Source: Reticulascus tulasneorum (taxonomy: Eukaryota > Ascomycota > Sordariomycetes > Glomerellales > Reticulascaceae). Taken from it: DNA of 64,000 nt. The position numbers and the translations under genes were made by a program. Each line of letters opens with the position of its first letter. Position 1 is the stretch's first letter. Shown here piece after piece: positions 35,874 to 46,427 of this stretch. The stretch lies in NCBI GenBank assembly GCA_001557505.1, contig LSAX01000010.1:744001-808000 (forward strand), written 5' to 3'. The notes below the pieces were generated by a model. It ran no database searches, was not told the origin of the DNA, and saw nothing but the letters and a program-made list of their open reading frames with translations.

Positions 35874-36208
35874 CCTACGAAGGTAGGGGGCAGAAGTATT
35901 GTGCGTGGGCCCCTTACCGCCAGGGACCTTGGACCGGGGGCAGCTCTTGTCTCCGATTAACATTGATTTCTTTACTAAGACCGTGATTTAGAATAATTAT
36001 ACATATTATATAGGACCTTTTATTTAAATATGAAGTATATAATGTTATACAAAATTATTTTATTCTTTTTAGACAAAATTGTTTGTTGAATTTTTGTTAA
36101 ATATTAGAAGAGAGGTGGTTGATTAACGCCTACTTAATGACACCCTGGTCGCATGTCCCTGCTGCTACGGGGCCCACGCACAATATTTCTGCCTCCTACC
36201 TTCGTAGG
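35874..36208. mobile_element. MITE-like element with 40-bp terminal inverted repeats and AT-rich core
   Basis: The left end (35874-35913) starts CCTACGAAGGTAGGGGGCAG and the right end (36169-36208, read in reverse complement) starts CCTACGAAGGTAGGAGGCAG. The two 40-nt arms match at 38 positions and both differences are G versus A. Beyond them similarity weakens but continues for about 22 bases (15 matches). The whole element is 335 bp and the centre (about 35985-36110) is strongly AT-rich with no coding capacity. Length, inverted ends and lack of genes fit a miniature inverted-repeat transposable element moved by a DNA transposase encoded elsewhere. No clear target-site duplication is visible: the flanks are ...CTGGT and TACCT.... 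Confidence 0.75.
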
Positions 36209-36909
36209 TACCTACTAGATTTCTGGCAATATTCTCTAGAACTGAAACCTTTCACCATACCATCCTATTCCCCCGATACCCACGGCTATTTCTTTTCGAC
36301 GATATCTGATATTTGGTGAATCTAGTTCGCCAGGACGAATAGCATCGAGTGCTTATCTTGAAAGAGGCTTGGTGTGAGGATAGAGAGGTCGGCAGGTCGA
36401 CGAAGACGGCGACGCTTGGGGTGGAATTCACGATGACTTGAGTTTTGGATCTAACAATCCTAATAGAAGTACTGAACTGACATGGCTTTTCTTGAGTAGC
36501 CATCTTCCAGACTAGGATATTCAGAAAGGTCGCGGCGGAACTCTGCTTCGGCTACGAGAAAGGCCAGACATGTGCTAATGGGCGGGTTAGGGTCGATGAT
36601 AGCGGAGAGTTCTAATTATAATGGGTTCAATTTCTCGGTAATCATCTTGCTATTGAAATACTGAAGCAGAAATGGGGCAACTATGCTCGTCCTGACTTGG
36701 TGACGGAGCGGCGCTGGACGTGTCCTGCATGGAAGCGACAAGGCCGCCCACGACTTAGAGTAGAAGTCAATCATCTGCATAGTTTATATAAAATATATGG
36801 GTTGCAATGACCGATGAGTCCTCAGCAGAATGTCGAAAAACGAAACAATCGGGTAAAGAATGAAGAATCTACACAACGCCACCGCTGATCTACTATCTCA
36901 TTTCAAACC
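36209..36909. other. Intergenic region, no gene seen
   Basis: Between the MITE-like element and the 3' end of the DUF1996 gene. The only listed frame (36252-36503, minus) has no recognisable content. Confidence 0.55.
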
Positions 36910-38071
36910 CTAAGCAGACATGCCTGGCAGACGATCGAGCCCTGTTGACGTAACTCATTAGTTCTTAACTTTACTTTGTGGAAGAGTACGAAGACTTACA
37001 TCCATCAATGTTCTCCTTGACGGTCTGCTTAGCAGCGCACTTGTTCATCTCAGCCACACCCTGAGACTTAAGGGGTCTTCCGTTTTCACAGGCGTTGAAC
37101 ATGCAGGAGTGATCCATGGCCCGCTGAAGGGAGTCGCCCTTCCAGCCGAAGAGATAATCGGCATGGGTACCGTATCCCTTGCTGTCACCGTAGCTTAGGA
37201 CGAATGGGTTCGAGCCATCCGCAGGCCACATATTGGCAAACTGAGCTGTATCCCAAAGAGTCTCGTAGGCCACCTGCGGCATTCGGACGGGATGCGACGC
37301 GGGGCAAGGATCTGCGTTTTGGAATGCCTCTCTGCCAGTGTTGTACATATGAGACTGGTGGTCAGGGCTGTCAAGGTTTTTGCCGTCCCAGCATCTATAT
37401 TTTGTGAGAAGACAGAACATAAGGGTAGCTTATGGAAAGGTGCCACTAACGCGGGAAAGTGATGGACAGTCATAATACCCCCTCTGCAGGCCTTTTTAGG
37501 GAAGTCGGAAAGCTCGGGGAACCTCGTGGATTTGTTTTCCAGGCAAACGAACTTGAGGCCTTTGTTCTTTGTGCCCTCTAGCGCATCAACCGTCGGGGAG
37601 CCAACCGTCATGCGGAAGCCCTGAGATTATAAGCATTTTATAGCCACGTGGTTTGTGAAGTGAACTTACTGGCTTGAAAGATGTGATCTTTTGGTTTCCA
37701 TTGCCTTGGAAATCCCTTTGTGTGTAGTAAACAGTCATTCCACCATTGATGCCAGCCGGTAGCGCATCATTCGCCATGATCGGGACGCGTTTGTACGAGC
37801 CGTTCGTATGCTTGAAGAACATGACCGCGGTCCAGTAGTTGGAGAAGTCCTCGGTGAAGACACAGGTCGTGCATCTTCCTTGCTCGCCGATATCTCCGTC
37901 CATGGTTGCGTTAAAGGCATCTCCACCGACAATCTGGTGGAGATGGACCGAAGGAAGACGGCCAGGCTCGACGATAGGATCGAGACGCTGAATGCTCACT
38001 GTTGAGCATCCGAATCGAAGGGCAGCCTGAGAAGGCCCCACGAGAGCAAGAGTGAGAGAAATCCACTTCAT
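36910..38071 (-). CDS. Secreted DUF1996 protein
   Basis: Four exons (38071-37670, 37620-37451, 37394-37000, 36941-36910) sum to 999 nt and code for 332 residues. MKWISLTLALVGPSQA is the signal peptide. The DUF1996 hallmarks follow directly: LRFGCSTVSIQRLDPIVEPG, PSVHLHQIVGG, CTTCVFTEDFSNYWTAVMFF, then FPACWDGKNLDSPDHQSHMY and HADYLFGWKGDSLQRAMD. The last exon is only 32 nt and ends ...IDGWLDRLPGMSA; its acceptor CAACAG and branch ACTAAT support it. DUF1996 proteins are secreted or wall-associated in ascomycetes, sometimes fused to WSC domains (absent here), with no known activity. His and Asp conservation (HLHQIVGG, HADYLFGW) suggests a metal or catalytic site but this is unproven. Confidence 0.9.
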
Positions 38072-39145
38072 CTTTGCAGGATGAAAATGAGCGATCCGTT
38101 CCAGCGATGATTTGATTGAGATGCTCAAAAGTAAGCCCTGCGATGCAGAGCCCGCTCAACTATTTGTACGGTTCACAGCTAAACATTCCTTCCCTTGCCC
38201 GAAAAAAATGCCGTTCAATGGCTGCCCAGGATACTTGATATCACTTTATCCGTCATCTATTTAGTGCAAATTCACCAGTGAAGAGGTCTGTTCTTGGAAG
38301 TTTTCCCCGCATTCTCCATATTAACTACACCACCACGGTCCGTGTTCACCGATGCCGTACTGGGTGCTATCACTGTACAAGGTAAAAGGTTAGAGCGACA
38401 TATCGGGATATCCAATTATCTAACTGCCGAGCTGTCACTTGATTGAACCTTATCTACTTAGTCGATCTATAATAATTTTGGTTGCAAGGTCAGCCTAAAG
38501 AGAGCAACCTCTTCACGGAGCCAACACTGATTTGAGTGTCTGTGAAGAGAAAAATGGTGACGCATAAGTCCTTTCTGTAAGCTATATCAGGGTGGCGTAG
38601 TCTTGGAAGTTTTCGGTGATTGGGGGATCGGTCGTCTCGGTCGAATTTTTTCGGCGAGAATAACACGCAGAGATGAAAAATTTGTCAAGATCAGGCCTTG
38701 TTCTTCTTTCCGGGTCTTGTCGTTTTAGTTGCGTCACATCTTGGCATGATTGTGAAGGGTGATTCGTAGACCTGCTCGTCTTCCAGATGTAGTGCCGTCC
38801 GGAGATTTCTGCTGCTCAGCAACTGTCACCGCGTTCCCTCTGCCTTTTCTCCTTACATTGCCGGCTTCCGTGTAGATGACCTCCCTTGGCGCAAACAATG
38901 ACGACCACGCGGATGATCGCAGCGAGAAGGCAGAATTGAACCCAAGATTTTCGATTTGTAAACAGGGACCCCGACAGTGGTTACAAGAACAGAGCCCCCA
39001 GTGTAGGTTAGGCTAATCCCCATGGGGTCCCCGCCCCAGGTAGATTGCTCATACCAGGCACCCCGTAAACATTCTCTTATGAAATTGGCAGAACAACATA
39101 TTATCACGGTGGGCTATGATCCCCGGTCGCATTCACTGCTGCAAG
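38072..39145. other. Intergenic region, no convincing gene
   Basis: Only the frame at 38853-39107 (minus) reaches 80 codons and has no recognisable content. The left part holds the DUF1996 promoter; the right end is 3' flank of the regulator gene. Confidence 0.55.
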
Positions 39146-40605
39146 TCAGCTAGAGCTGGGTGGGAACACTGGAAGAACGGTACCTTCTGCCATGAGCAAC
39201 ATTCCATACTCATCAACTTCTGCCAGCCACATTTCGGTCCTCCTGTCAACTTCTGGACCACTTTGAACACGAAACATCTCAAACATGCTGTAGCTGCCGC
39301 CCTGCCATCGGTGAATCCATTGTGTGTACACCCTTTCCCATTCCTGCTCATTTGTTTCTTGCCAAAGGAACTTGGCCCCTGGCGCAGGAAGTGGGCCAAG
39401 CTCGTAGCAATTAAGTGCCGGGTAACCGTGCAAGACTGACCATGCCCACTCGAGATGGTGGAAGGCCAATATTGTCCGTCGTTTGGCGGAGACAATGGCC
39501 CAGGGTCTCCACGGCGGCAGTGTGTGATTGGATTCTTCCTCCATGAAAAGACCAGTCCCCGCAAGACGGTTTTTCACTCCCCACATGTCGATGAGGAGCT
39601 GTGAATCGGTGGGATGAAGTACCTTCAGTCTTCCGTTGGAAAAGAAAAGAATGATTGCAAAGATCAAGAGTGACTGCGCGGCCGCAAGTAGATCTGATTC
39701 GGTATATGACTGATACTAAACACTTTGCGTCAGCACAAGTTGTCTTCGCCGGACTAGGGTAGCACGGCCATACCTCGCCAAGTAGTCTTTTCACTTCTTG
39801 AAGCATGGTGTTCTGCACTATCTCTTGACTCCCATCCGCCTGACCGTCCCACATTCTGATGAGCGTGTAGCAGTTTGCTAACGGGGTAGGAATTCCCTCC
39901 GCAAGCTGCACTGGGTGGATTACCGGGGGCAACTGTGCGTGATTCGCCATCATGCGCGGCCAAGTCTTCAGAACTCGAATAATCAAGCCCATGGTATGCA
40001 TGGAGAGGGCACCGGAGTTCGGAGAAGTCGGCGACTTCTCGAGAAGCAGTTTCTTCCGTGCACGACGAATTGGCCCATTGTCCCCATGATCCTCGAGCTC
40101 CAAGCATGTGTCAACTTCCGAGTCCTGCGAGTCATTGAGAATTGACACCAGCGAAGATGAGTTCTCGCGAGTACTGAACACATCACAACTGTCGCTGCTG
40201 CCAGGGGAGAAGATCAAAGAAGGTTCACTCGTTGTGTCATTCACGATGAGGATTTGTGCTGCAAATGATTCGACTGGATCCAGTGAGTCTGGCGTTTCAG
40301 TTTGTTCTTCCAAAACATCTTCACATGATGATACAAAATCGCAGTATTGGGAGCGAGACTGGCATCTACTGCAGGTTGGGCGTTGCAGGTCACAGCGTAC
40401 TTTGGCATTAGCACACTGCCGGCAAGCCTTTTGTCTCGTCGGAGGTTTGATGCCCTTCAGACAGCGTCTTTCGTGTCTATATAGAGATGATTCTAGATTG
40501 GGTATCAGTACAGATCAATGCTGTCAACTTCTAGGTCCAAGACGTACTCTGGGTAAATTGTCGAGAGCATCGGGGACAGATGTGCGACTGCGCTAGTGAA
40601 TCCAT
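39146..40605 (-). CDS. Fungal transcription factor with C2HC/C2H2 finger plus Zn2Cys6 cluster
   Basis: ATG 40605 is followed by a C2H2-like finger split by an intron (HICPRCSRQFTQ | KSSLYRHERRC, so C2HC), and immediately by a Zn2Cys6 cluster: ACRQCANAKVRCDLQ then RPTCSRCQSRSQYCDF. All six cysteines are present with normal spacing. A Ser/Asp/Glu-rich linker follows, then the regulatory region (QSYTESDLLAAAQSLLIFAI, WSVLHGYPALNCYELGPLPA) and stop at 39146. Introns by eye: about 40495-40550 (GTACGT...TCTAG) and about 39725-39778 (GTATGG...TTTAG). Tandem C2H2 + Zn2Cys6 proteins are a known Pezizomycotina regulator type, often inside secondary-metabolite clusters. It likely binds CGG-type half-sites in the nucleus. 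CGG-N4-CCG sites in the neighbouring promoters make it the obvious candidate regulator of 41.6-46.4 kb. Targets are inferred. Confidence 0.85.
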
Positions 40606-41638
40606 TGGGGCGATTTTATCAAACGGTCGTTCGGCATTCTCTGTGCGAGCCCAGGTAGGCCGAAGCGTCATATATCGAGGGGCCAAAAAGCTGCATACCG
40701 AATCTAGAGGCTGCTCGTGTCCTGCTCGCTTATTGGTGCCGCTGACCAACCTCGATTCTACGTATCTTAATGCCGTGAGGGAGGATGTATGGACCCTCAC
40801 TGAAGCCTAAGTTTTTGTCAGCATACTCAAGAAGTAGGTGAAAACTGGAAATACCCACTTTTGTCCTTCGCGCATAATTGCGCTGCCTGCACAGGATTCC
40901 GGAGTAATGTCATAAATCCGGTGGATTACCCACGTCTCCTCGTATCAATGAGTGCGCACCAAAAGATCTCGGTCTTATGTCGTCATCTTGAATCCGGATT
41001 AAAATTACTACCTACAGCATGATGAGTCAGAATACTTTAATTGTTGTTCTTATCCCGGTAGAGATTAGACTGGCACAGGGATGAGACCATCGGAGGTCGG
41101 CGGGGATGTGTCTGTCTGTATGTCTGTTAGCTCAAATTTAGATCGGAACACATGAACGGCTCCGGAGTCAATTTGAGGCCGTCATTCACCTAAAGCCCTG
41201 CCAGAATAGCTCCCCCTGAATAATGCTAAGCCATTGCTGCGGCTTTGGTTTCGCAATTAGTGGCATGCGAGTCAAGTTAGATGGATAGACGAACGAGGCC
41301 TCTGCTGAAATGCGTACGATGCGGAGTTCCGTGCTGACTTCGGACTTCGGGGCTCATGGTTGAAGAAGTTGAGAACGACTCGAAATCATACAGTAAGACC
41401 GACCTTGGGAATAGAAACCAATACAGATTTCATGGGCTGGGGACTGCTAAACACGTATGTAATCAATTCGATCTTCATATATTAATGAGCTTAGTCGTTG
41501 TAGTTAATTAGTCGCTGAGAAGCAGGAATTTGATTCATCTATTGTACATCAAAGTCAAACTCGGCATCATCTAACTTTCGTTGCTTGTGCTAGTCTATTC
41601 AGCAATCCATCGCACAATAGTCGGAGAAGAACATAATA
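40606..41638. other. Divergent promoter region between regulator and SDR genes
   Basis: No gene is supported; the 40580-40810 plus frame is a shadow of regulator 5' sequence. The region is rich in CCGGA-type motifs: TTCCGGAGT near 40896, ATCCGGTGG near 40917, ATCCGGATT near 40993, CTCCGGAGTC near 41162, then CGGAGTTCCG at 41322. It serves both the regulator and the SDR gene. Confidence 0.55.
41322..41331. promoter_or_regulatory. Candidate Zn2Cys6 operator CGGAGTTCCG (CGG-N4-CCG)
   Basis: An inverted CGG/CCG pair with spacer AGTT, 308 bases upstream of the SDR ATG. The identical 10-mer occurs at 44517-44526 in the next divergent promoter. Zn2Cys6 dimers recognise CGG half-sites with fixed spacing. 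Assignment to the neighbouring regulator is inference. Confidence 0.45.
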
Positions 41639-42707
41639 ATGGCAAGCTATGTTGTCACTGGAGCGGGGCGAGGCCTTGGTGTAACTGCAGCTTTTCTCGA
41701 AGCAGTGTTCTCGCAGGAAAGCTAACTTTTCACGCAGTATGCATTCGTCAAGGTCCTTGCGTCGAATCCCGAAAACAAGGTCATTGGAATAGCGCGGAAC
41801 AAAAAGGCAGCTGAAGATCGTCTCGCAGCCGATGGGATTACGAATGTCCATATCTTGAAGGCAGATATCACGGACGAGAATGCCCTGAAGCTTGCTGCGA
41901 AAGAGGCTTCACTCATCCTTGGCGACAAAGGATTAGATGTCTTGATCAATAATGCAGCTTATGTTAGCGAATTGACCGTGTTCAAATCATTCCAGGACTT
42001 GTGAGCAATCGACATCAATGAAGTACAGGATTTTGAACTGACGGGGAACAATGCAGTGCCGGAGACTTACAGGCAGTCATTGATGACACACAAAAGAGCA
42101 TTGATATCAACGTTTTCGGTGTTTTTAAAACCGTCTTTGCGTTTCTTCCACTCATCCAGAAGGGACAGATGAAGAAAGTTGTTGCCATATCGAGTGGGAT
42201 GGGTGATATCGGTAAGATTTAACATCCCTAACTGCTGATGATTTATGGACCACACTTCCAGTCATGCATTCTAGAAGACATTATGTCAACTGACTGTCTG
42301 CTAGACTTCATTAATGAATGCAAACTCAAAAATGCAGCGCCGTATGCCATAAGCAAGGCCGCCCTCAGCACCATGTTTGCAAAACTCAATGCCACTTATG
42401 AAAGCGAAGACATCTTGTTCATATCCTTATGTCCTGGACTAGTTGATACAGCGGAAGTCGAAACATCACGTAGGTCAATTTATTTATTCGGAGAATTGTG
42501 CTTTCTGACCTGTGGATAGTGTCAGACGATGACCTAGTTCGTCTCCAAGGGATAACCGAGAAGTTCAACAAGTATGCTCCAGGATTCCAGCCGATGGCTC
42601 CAGAAGTGGCTGCTGAGAAGACCTTGGCAGCTATTGGCCGCTCCGCATTGCAGGGAGGCGATGGGGGTTCATTCTTAAGCTACAACGGGACTAAACGGTG
42701 GATGTAA
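41639..42707 (+). CDS. Short-chain dehydrogenase/reductase (SDR), ketoreductase type
   Basis: Five exons (41639-41680, 41738-42000, 42057-42211, 42305-42469, 42520-42707) sum to 813 nt and code for 270 residues. The cofactor motif VVTGAGRGLG is at the N-terminus, NNAA (DVLINNAAYVS) follows, with catalytic Ser147/148 in AISSGMG and Tyr167-x3-Lys171 in PYAISKA. The CPGLVDT motif after it is normal for the family. It reduces a carbonyl or oxidises an alcohol using NAD(P)(H) in the cytosol. The closest-looking fungal relatives are norsolorinic-acid-ketoreductase-like SDRs of metabolite clusters. The gene is divergent from the regulator and carries a CGGAGTTCCG site upstream. The many short introns break the frame, so unspliced reading looks like a pseudogene, but every exon joins in phase. 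Substrate is unknown. Confidence 0.87.
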
Positions 42708-43234
42708 CATGGACGAGAATACTCGGGTCTTCAATGTCCGGTTTAAGGCGTCTCGCAAAGCAGTCTCTCTATTGAGTTAAACAGTTGCTATATAAATTAA
42801 AGCACCATAGTTTTAATTTACAGAAATATGCACCGCTAATGTATAAGGCACGGCCGCGCGCTTTGCGTGATCGCCATGCGTTCATATCCCCTTTGATGTT
42901 TCACGAGCGGCTCCGAGTATTTAGTTGATGGGGCTGAGATATTGACTGTAGTCATCAATATTTAAGCAAAGTATCTCAGTCCAAGACGAGCCATTCAAAT
43001 CTGCAGCTTGAGTATGCGAGTATGCTTATCCCATTGTCAGTTGCGGTATAGTAGTATCATTCTACTCCTGATCCGAGGTGTGTTTGTACGGTCATGACAC
43101 AGACAATCATTCCGTAAATTCATTAAACTTTGTTGCAATTCTAGAAATTCAAACATTTATCTGCATGTTCAAACTCTTCAAACATCGCCCGCGCACTTTC
43201 CCAATTTGAGTACTTCTTGGAGACCCTCGGCTGG
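42708..43234. other. Intergenic region between convergent SDR and NmrA-like genes
   Basis: About 530 bases, AT-leaning, serving as 3' UTR and terminator space. Nothing recognisable. Confidence 0.6.
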
Positions 43235-44239
43235 CTAACAACGCTTGCCACCTTCCTCCTCTACCAGAGGCTTCCAGTCCCAGTCCTGAGGTTTCCAGCC
43301 CAACTTTTTGATCTTGTCGCCCCTGATGCGCGAACTGCTACCAACGAGGTACGTCATGTAGAAAGACCATCTGGCTTCGACCTCTTTTGCGGGAAGAAAT
43401 AGAATTTCTTTCGTCTTGATCTTACCCTCGCTAAACAGTCTCTCCGCCACAGCCTTTGCACGATCCATCAAGCTCGCCTCGAATGCATCAATGAAATAAT
43501 ACCCGTTCCGTCCGAACTCGACTTTGCTTTCATCTCCTTTCATGCACTCCTCAACAACAAACGTGATGGCACGCCCCAGATCCTTGATTGACACGGTGCT
43601 CCACACATTCTCCCCTTTGCCAAGCAGGAAAACCTGCTCGATTTCTAGTATCGCATTATACCAAAGCTCCTGAAAGGTCTCGGTTTTCAGCGCGCCTGTG
43701 CCGTGTCCCAGGATTGTGGGAGGCGATAAAATGACTACCCTCACTTTTTCTTGCTCGCCGAATGCACGGATGCGGTTCTCAAGGGTAACATGCATTCTTT
43801 CGGGTCCAAAGGCAAGGACCTCTTCATAGTCGTCAACATCTGAGTACGACTTGGGCAACTTTTCGCCTAGAGGAAGCTTCGGGTCGGTCACGTTGCTGCT
43901 ACCAGAGATTTGGATGAAGACAGGGCGTATATCATCAGATGAGTTTGCGGTGCTAATGGCGACGCCCCTGAGCAGCGACGTGATCCCCTCCTCGTGGTCT
44001 CCGCAGCCCTGCACCACGATTGTCGCTTTTGAAGCTTCGGCTACGAGAAGCTCGCTGTCGTCCATTGATCCAACCACTGCGGTCACAGATGGGCCGTAAT
44101 AGGCTCGAATGCGATCCGCCTGCTCTTGAGAGCGCACAAGAGCGCGGATGGGCACATCGGGATGGGAGTTTGCGAAGTCCGTTATGAATGTCCCTGCAAT
44201 GTAGCCCCCTGCACCGGCGACGAAAATTAGATGCCCCAT
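43235..44239 (-). CDS. NmrA-like NAD(P)-binding reductase
   Basis: A single-exon frame of 334 residues. MGHLIFVAGAGGYIAGTFIT carries a GxxGxxG-type Rossmann motif at the extreme N-terminus, so there is no signal peptide. IRALVRSQEQADRIRAYYG and AVVGSMDDSELLVAEA are the usual second strand and helix of atypical SDRs. VVILSPPTILGHGTGA and WSTVSIKDLGRAITFVVEEC are typical of NAD(P)-dependent epimerase/NmrA-like proteins. No classical YxxxK catalytic pair is obvious, so it may be a cofactor sensor or an atypical reductase. It lies between SDR and UstYa-like genes, transcribed away from the latter across a shared promoter with two CGG...CCG sites. A role as cluster reductase is inferred from position. 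Confidence 0.82.
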   Translation of the reverse strand: MGHLIFVAGAGGYIAGTFITDFANSHPDVPIRALVRSQEQADRIRAYYGPSVTAVVGSMDDSELLVAEASKATIVVQGCGDHEEGITSLLRGVAISTANSSDDIRPVFIQISGSSNVTDPKLPLGEKLPKSYSDVDDYEEVLAFGPERMHVTLENRIRAFGEQEKVRVVILSPPTILGHGTGALKTETFQELWYNAILEIEQVFLLGKGENVWSTVSIKDLGRAITFVVEECMKGDESKVEFGRNGYYFIDAFEASLMDRAKAVAERLFSEGKIKTKEILFLPAKEVEARWSFYMTYLVGSSSRIRGDKIKKLGWKPQDWDWKPLVEEEGGKRC

Positions 44240-44516
44240 TGTAGAAAGGTTTCAGATAATAGTATATGACAGAGTATCTAAAGCTTGGGAGATGCTCCTT
44301 GAAGCAGGTTTGAAAACAAAAGTGTTGGAGAGCTCGAGAGTGAGTTAGATACAACTTGAAGACCAAATGGAGCAGCAATCAACAAGAATCGTACTTTATA
44401 TATGTTCATTCCAATTCATTCCAATGTATATCTTCTCTTGCCTTAAACCCATACGCGGTCTCCGAAGCATCCCACGATGTCGATTCTATTGACGGATTAC
44501 CAATCTGGTGGGAACT

Positions 44517-44526
44517 CGGAGTTCCG
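44517..44526. promoter_or_regulatory. Candidate Zn2Cys6 operator CGGAGTTCCG, embedded in a longer inverted repeat
   Basis: Bases 44513-44530 read AACTCGGAGTTCCGAGTT, a 7-bp inverted repeat around a 4-base spacer. The core 10-mer is identical to 41322-41331. It lies 278 bases upstream of the NmrA-like ATG and about 0.93 kb upstream of the UstYa-like ATG. Confidence 0.5.
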
Positions 44527-44552
44527 AGTTCATAATTCCCAACATGCCGGTG

Positions 44553-44564
44553 CGGAGAGGTCCG
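44553..44564. promoter_or_regulatory. Second inverted CGG/CCG site (CGGAGAGGTCCG)
   Basis: CGGA-GAGG-TCCG, a CGG-N6-CCG arrangement 26 bases from the preceding site. The paired occurrence suggests regulator binding, but the spacer differs from the CGG-N4-CCG sites. Confidence 0.35.
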
Positions 44565-45451
44565 ACAGCCAAAATCAAAGTTGATGCTTTAAAACCTTCC
44601 CGGTAGGTGAAACCTACTGCTTGCGTTCGACGCCTTCATAATTGCTTATTCTGAAGCCTAGATGAAGAGCGACGATGAATTTTGTGCTACCCGAATTTTG
44701 CTGTTGGTAGCATGTAGCCTCCAAGGAATGGGGTCATCTTGATCAGTCACTAGAGCATACTGCCTGGCAGTGACATTCACTGGCAAATCCTCCTCTTCCG
44801 TGCGCTCTTGAATTTGAATACCCATCCAGAACGTCATTTCATCTTACCGAATGTTTGATGCGGAGGCAGCCTTTGGCGATGCGACCATTCAGGATGGTGA
44901 CGGGGTCATTATTGCAACGTATTTCATAGAGCAAGCCACACGTAATATTTGCTATTACGAAGAAAGGCGTACGACAAAGCAAGAATTGCTTCTCATTTCA
45001 GTTGAAAAGCTTACATTATCGCAGTTTCATTTATCTCTGGCCCCGAAATCTTCCCCTGCGCCTCGGGCATCTTCGGATTGGCGAGCGGCGCCGTTCCCAG
45101 CCCGAACCCGTTGTCGACATCCTACAGACTCGGAACGGGTAAGTACTGGTTTCACGGTGTTGGACGTATGTTTAAGCTATGTACACCAAGTCCGATTAGA
45201 CTCAATTACGCCGAACCTTATCACGGGAAACCCAAGCTATGCCCTCAGCGGTCGCATGAATTTGGCGCATCGGAAAATCTGAAGGCCTTTAGGCTGGCGG
45301 CTGAAAAGGCCAATGTAGTATTTTGCCCACATCTAGCAAGATTATGGAGCGGAAGTACCAATTCCGGTTACCAAGTAGAGTTGAAAAGACAGCTCTTCTT
45401 TTTTTTTTTGCGTGTTCTGCGTCTCGTGAGTAATTCTGAAAGATTGCCAGA

Positions 45452-46427
45452 ATGCAGAAACGTTACACAGTCATTCCTGTGGAAGAAGACGGGATAGTTC
45501 CAGATCGTCCTAGGAGGTCTTCGTATCTCTGGTGTTTGGTGAAGGCCACATCATGCATTGTTGTGCCCGCCATGACCTCTTTTGGTCTGGGCTATGCTGC
45601 AGGGCAACATTGGTCTAGAGAGTCTGCCCCTACTCAGTCACCGTCGGCCAAACATGCTCTCTTGCCCCAGCAGGCGTTTCTTCCCAATAGTATGGATTCA
45701 TGAGAAGATTATCTGCTTAGGCTCATTATAATCTACAACTAACTTTGCAATAGTACCGGTCACAGCAGTGACATTTGATTTTCCCACCAAGTTTGAAGAC
45801 AAAGGACCCGATGGGGACCGGCTTTGGGATAGCCTCATGCCAGGTGAGCCTCTCTAAGATATTCTGTAATTGTCTGTATCAAGCTGCTTATTACCTATTG
45901 AAAAGCCGGCTCAGGCTTCATCCGCGTTCCTTATCCTCGACGTTTCGACATGCCAAACAGCGAGCCCATCGCAGATGACACGGAGGAGGGAGAACTATAC
46001 TCTCTCTCTGTCACTCACCAGCTTCATTGCTTAGTAAGTTCACCATTGTTGGAACAGAAATCGTTTAACACGTTCCAGGCGGTACTAAGGCACGTAATCA
46101 TTAAATACGAGAAGCATGATATGTCTCGTTACGCAGGTGGTGGACATGAATACCACTGTCTTGATGTATGATCCAATTCGCGGTTTTCCCAGAAGGATGA
46201 CATAACTACGCGGTACTAACTTGAAGAAGTATATTCGACAAGCAATTCTCTGCGCGGGAGATACAACGTTGGATTATGCTGACGACCAAACTATTGGACA
46301 GGATGGACAAGTAACGAGATATGGGTTTACAGGAGAAAATTCTACGCATCAATGCAGAGATTGGGATGCCATCAAAGCCTTTGCAGAGAAGAACAAATCA
46401 GGGGATATGAGTGGCATTCTGGTTTAA
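45452..46427 (+). CDS. UstYa-like oxidase (DUF3328)
   Basis: Five exons (45452-45689, 45754-45843, 45906-46033, 46079-46165, 46230-46427) sum to 741 nt and code for 246 residues. There is a short N-terminal cytosolic part, then one membrane segment (about SCIVVPAMTSFGLGYAAG). The luminal domain carries both family motifs: His147-x2-His150-Cys151 in THQLHCL and His175-x2-His178-Cys179-x-Asp in HEYHCLDYIRQAILC. UstYa proteins are copper-type oxidases that cyclise or modify peptides in ustiloxin, phomopsin and related RiPP pathways, and act on cyclopeptides such as cyclochlorotine. Both motifs are intact. No precursor peptide, NRPS or tyrosinase is visible nearby, so the substrate is unknown. 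The protein closes cleanly (stop 46427). Confidence 0.88.

Larger units (their letters stand above)
44240..45451. other. Divergent promoter region between NmrA-like and UstYa-like genes
   Basis: Plus frames 44851-45282 and 45078-45497 overlap and have no recognisable content, no signal peptide and no Kex2-type repeats, so they are not accepted as a RiPP precursor. The region contains the two CGG/CCG sites listed separately and a run of eleven or more T near 45399. Confidence 0.55.

Noticed and set aside
41639..42707. SDR locus first looked like a pseudogene because of in-frame stops
   Set aside because: Five exons with normal splice sites join in phase to an intact 270-residue protein with all catalytic residues.
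44851..45497. Two overlapping plus frames considered as a RiPP precursor for the UstYa-like gene
   Set aside because: No signal peptide, no repeated core flanked by KR or KK, and no recognisable content.
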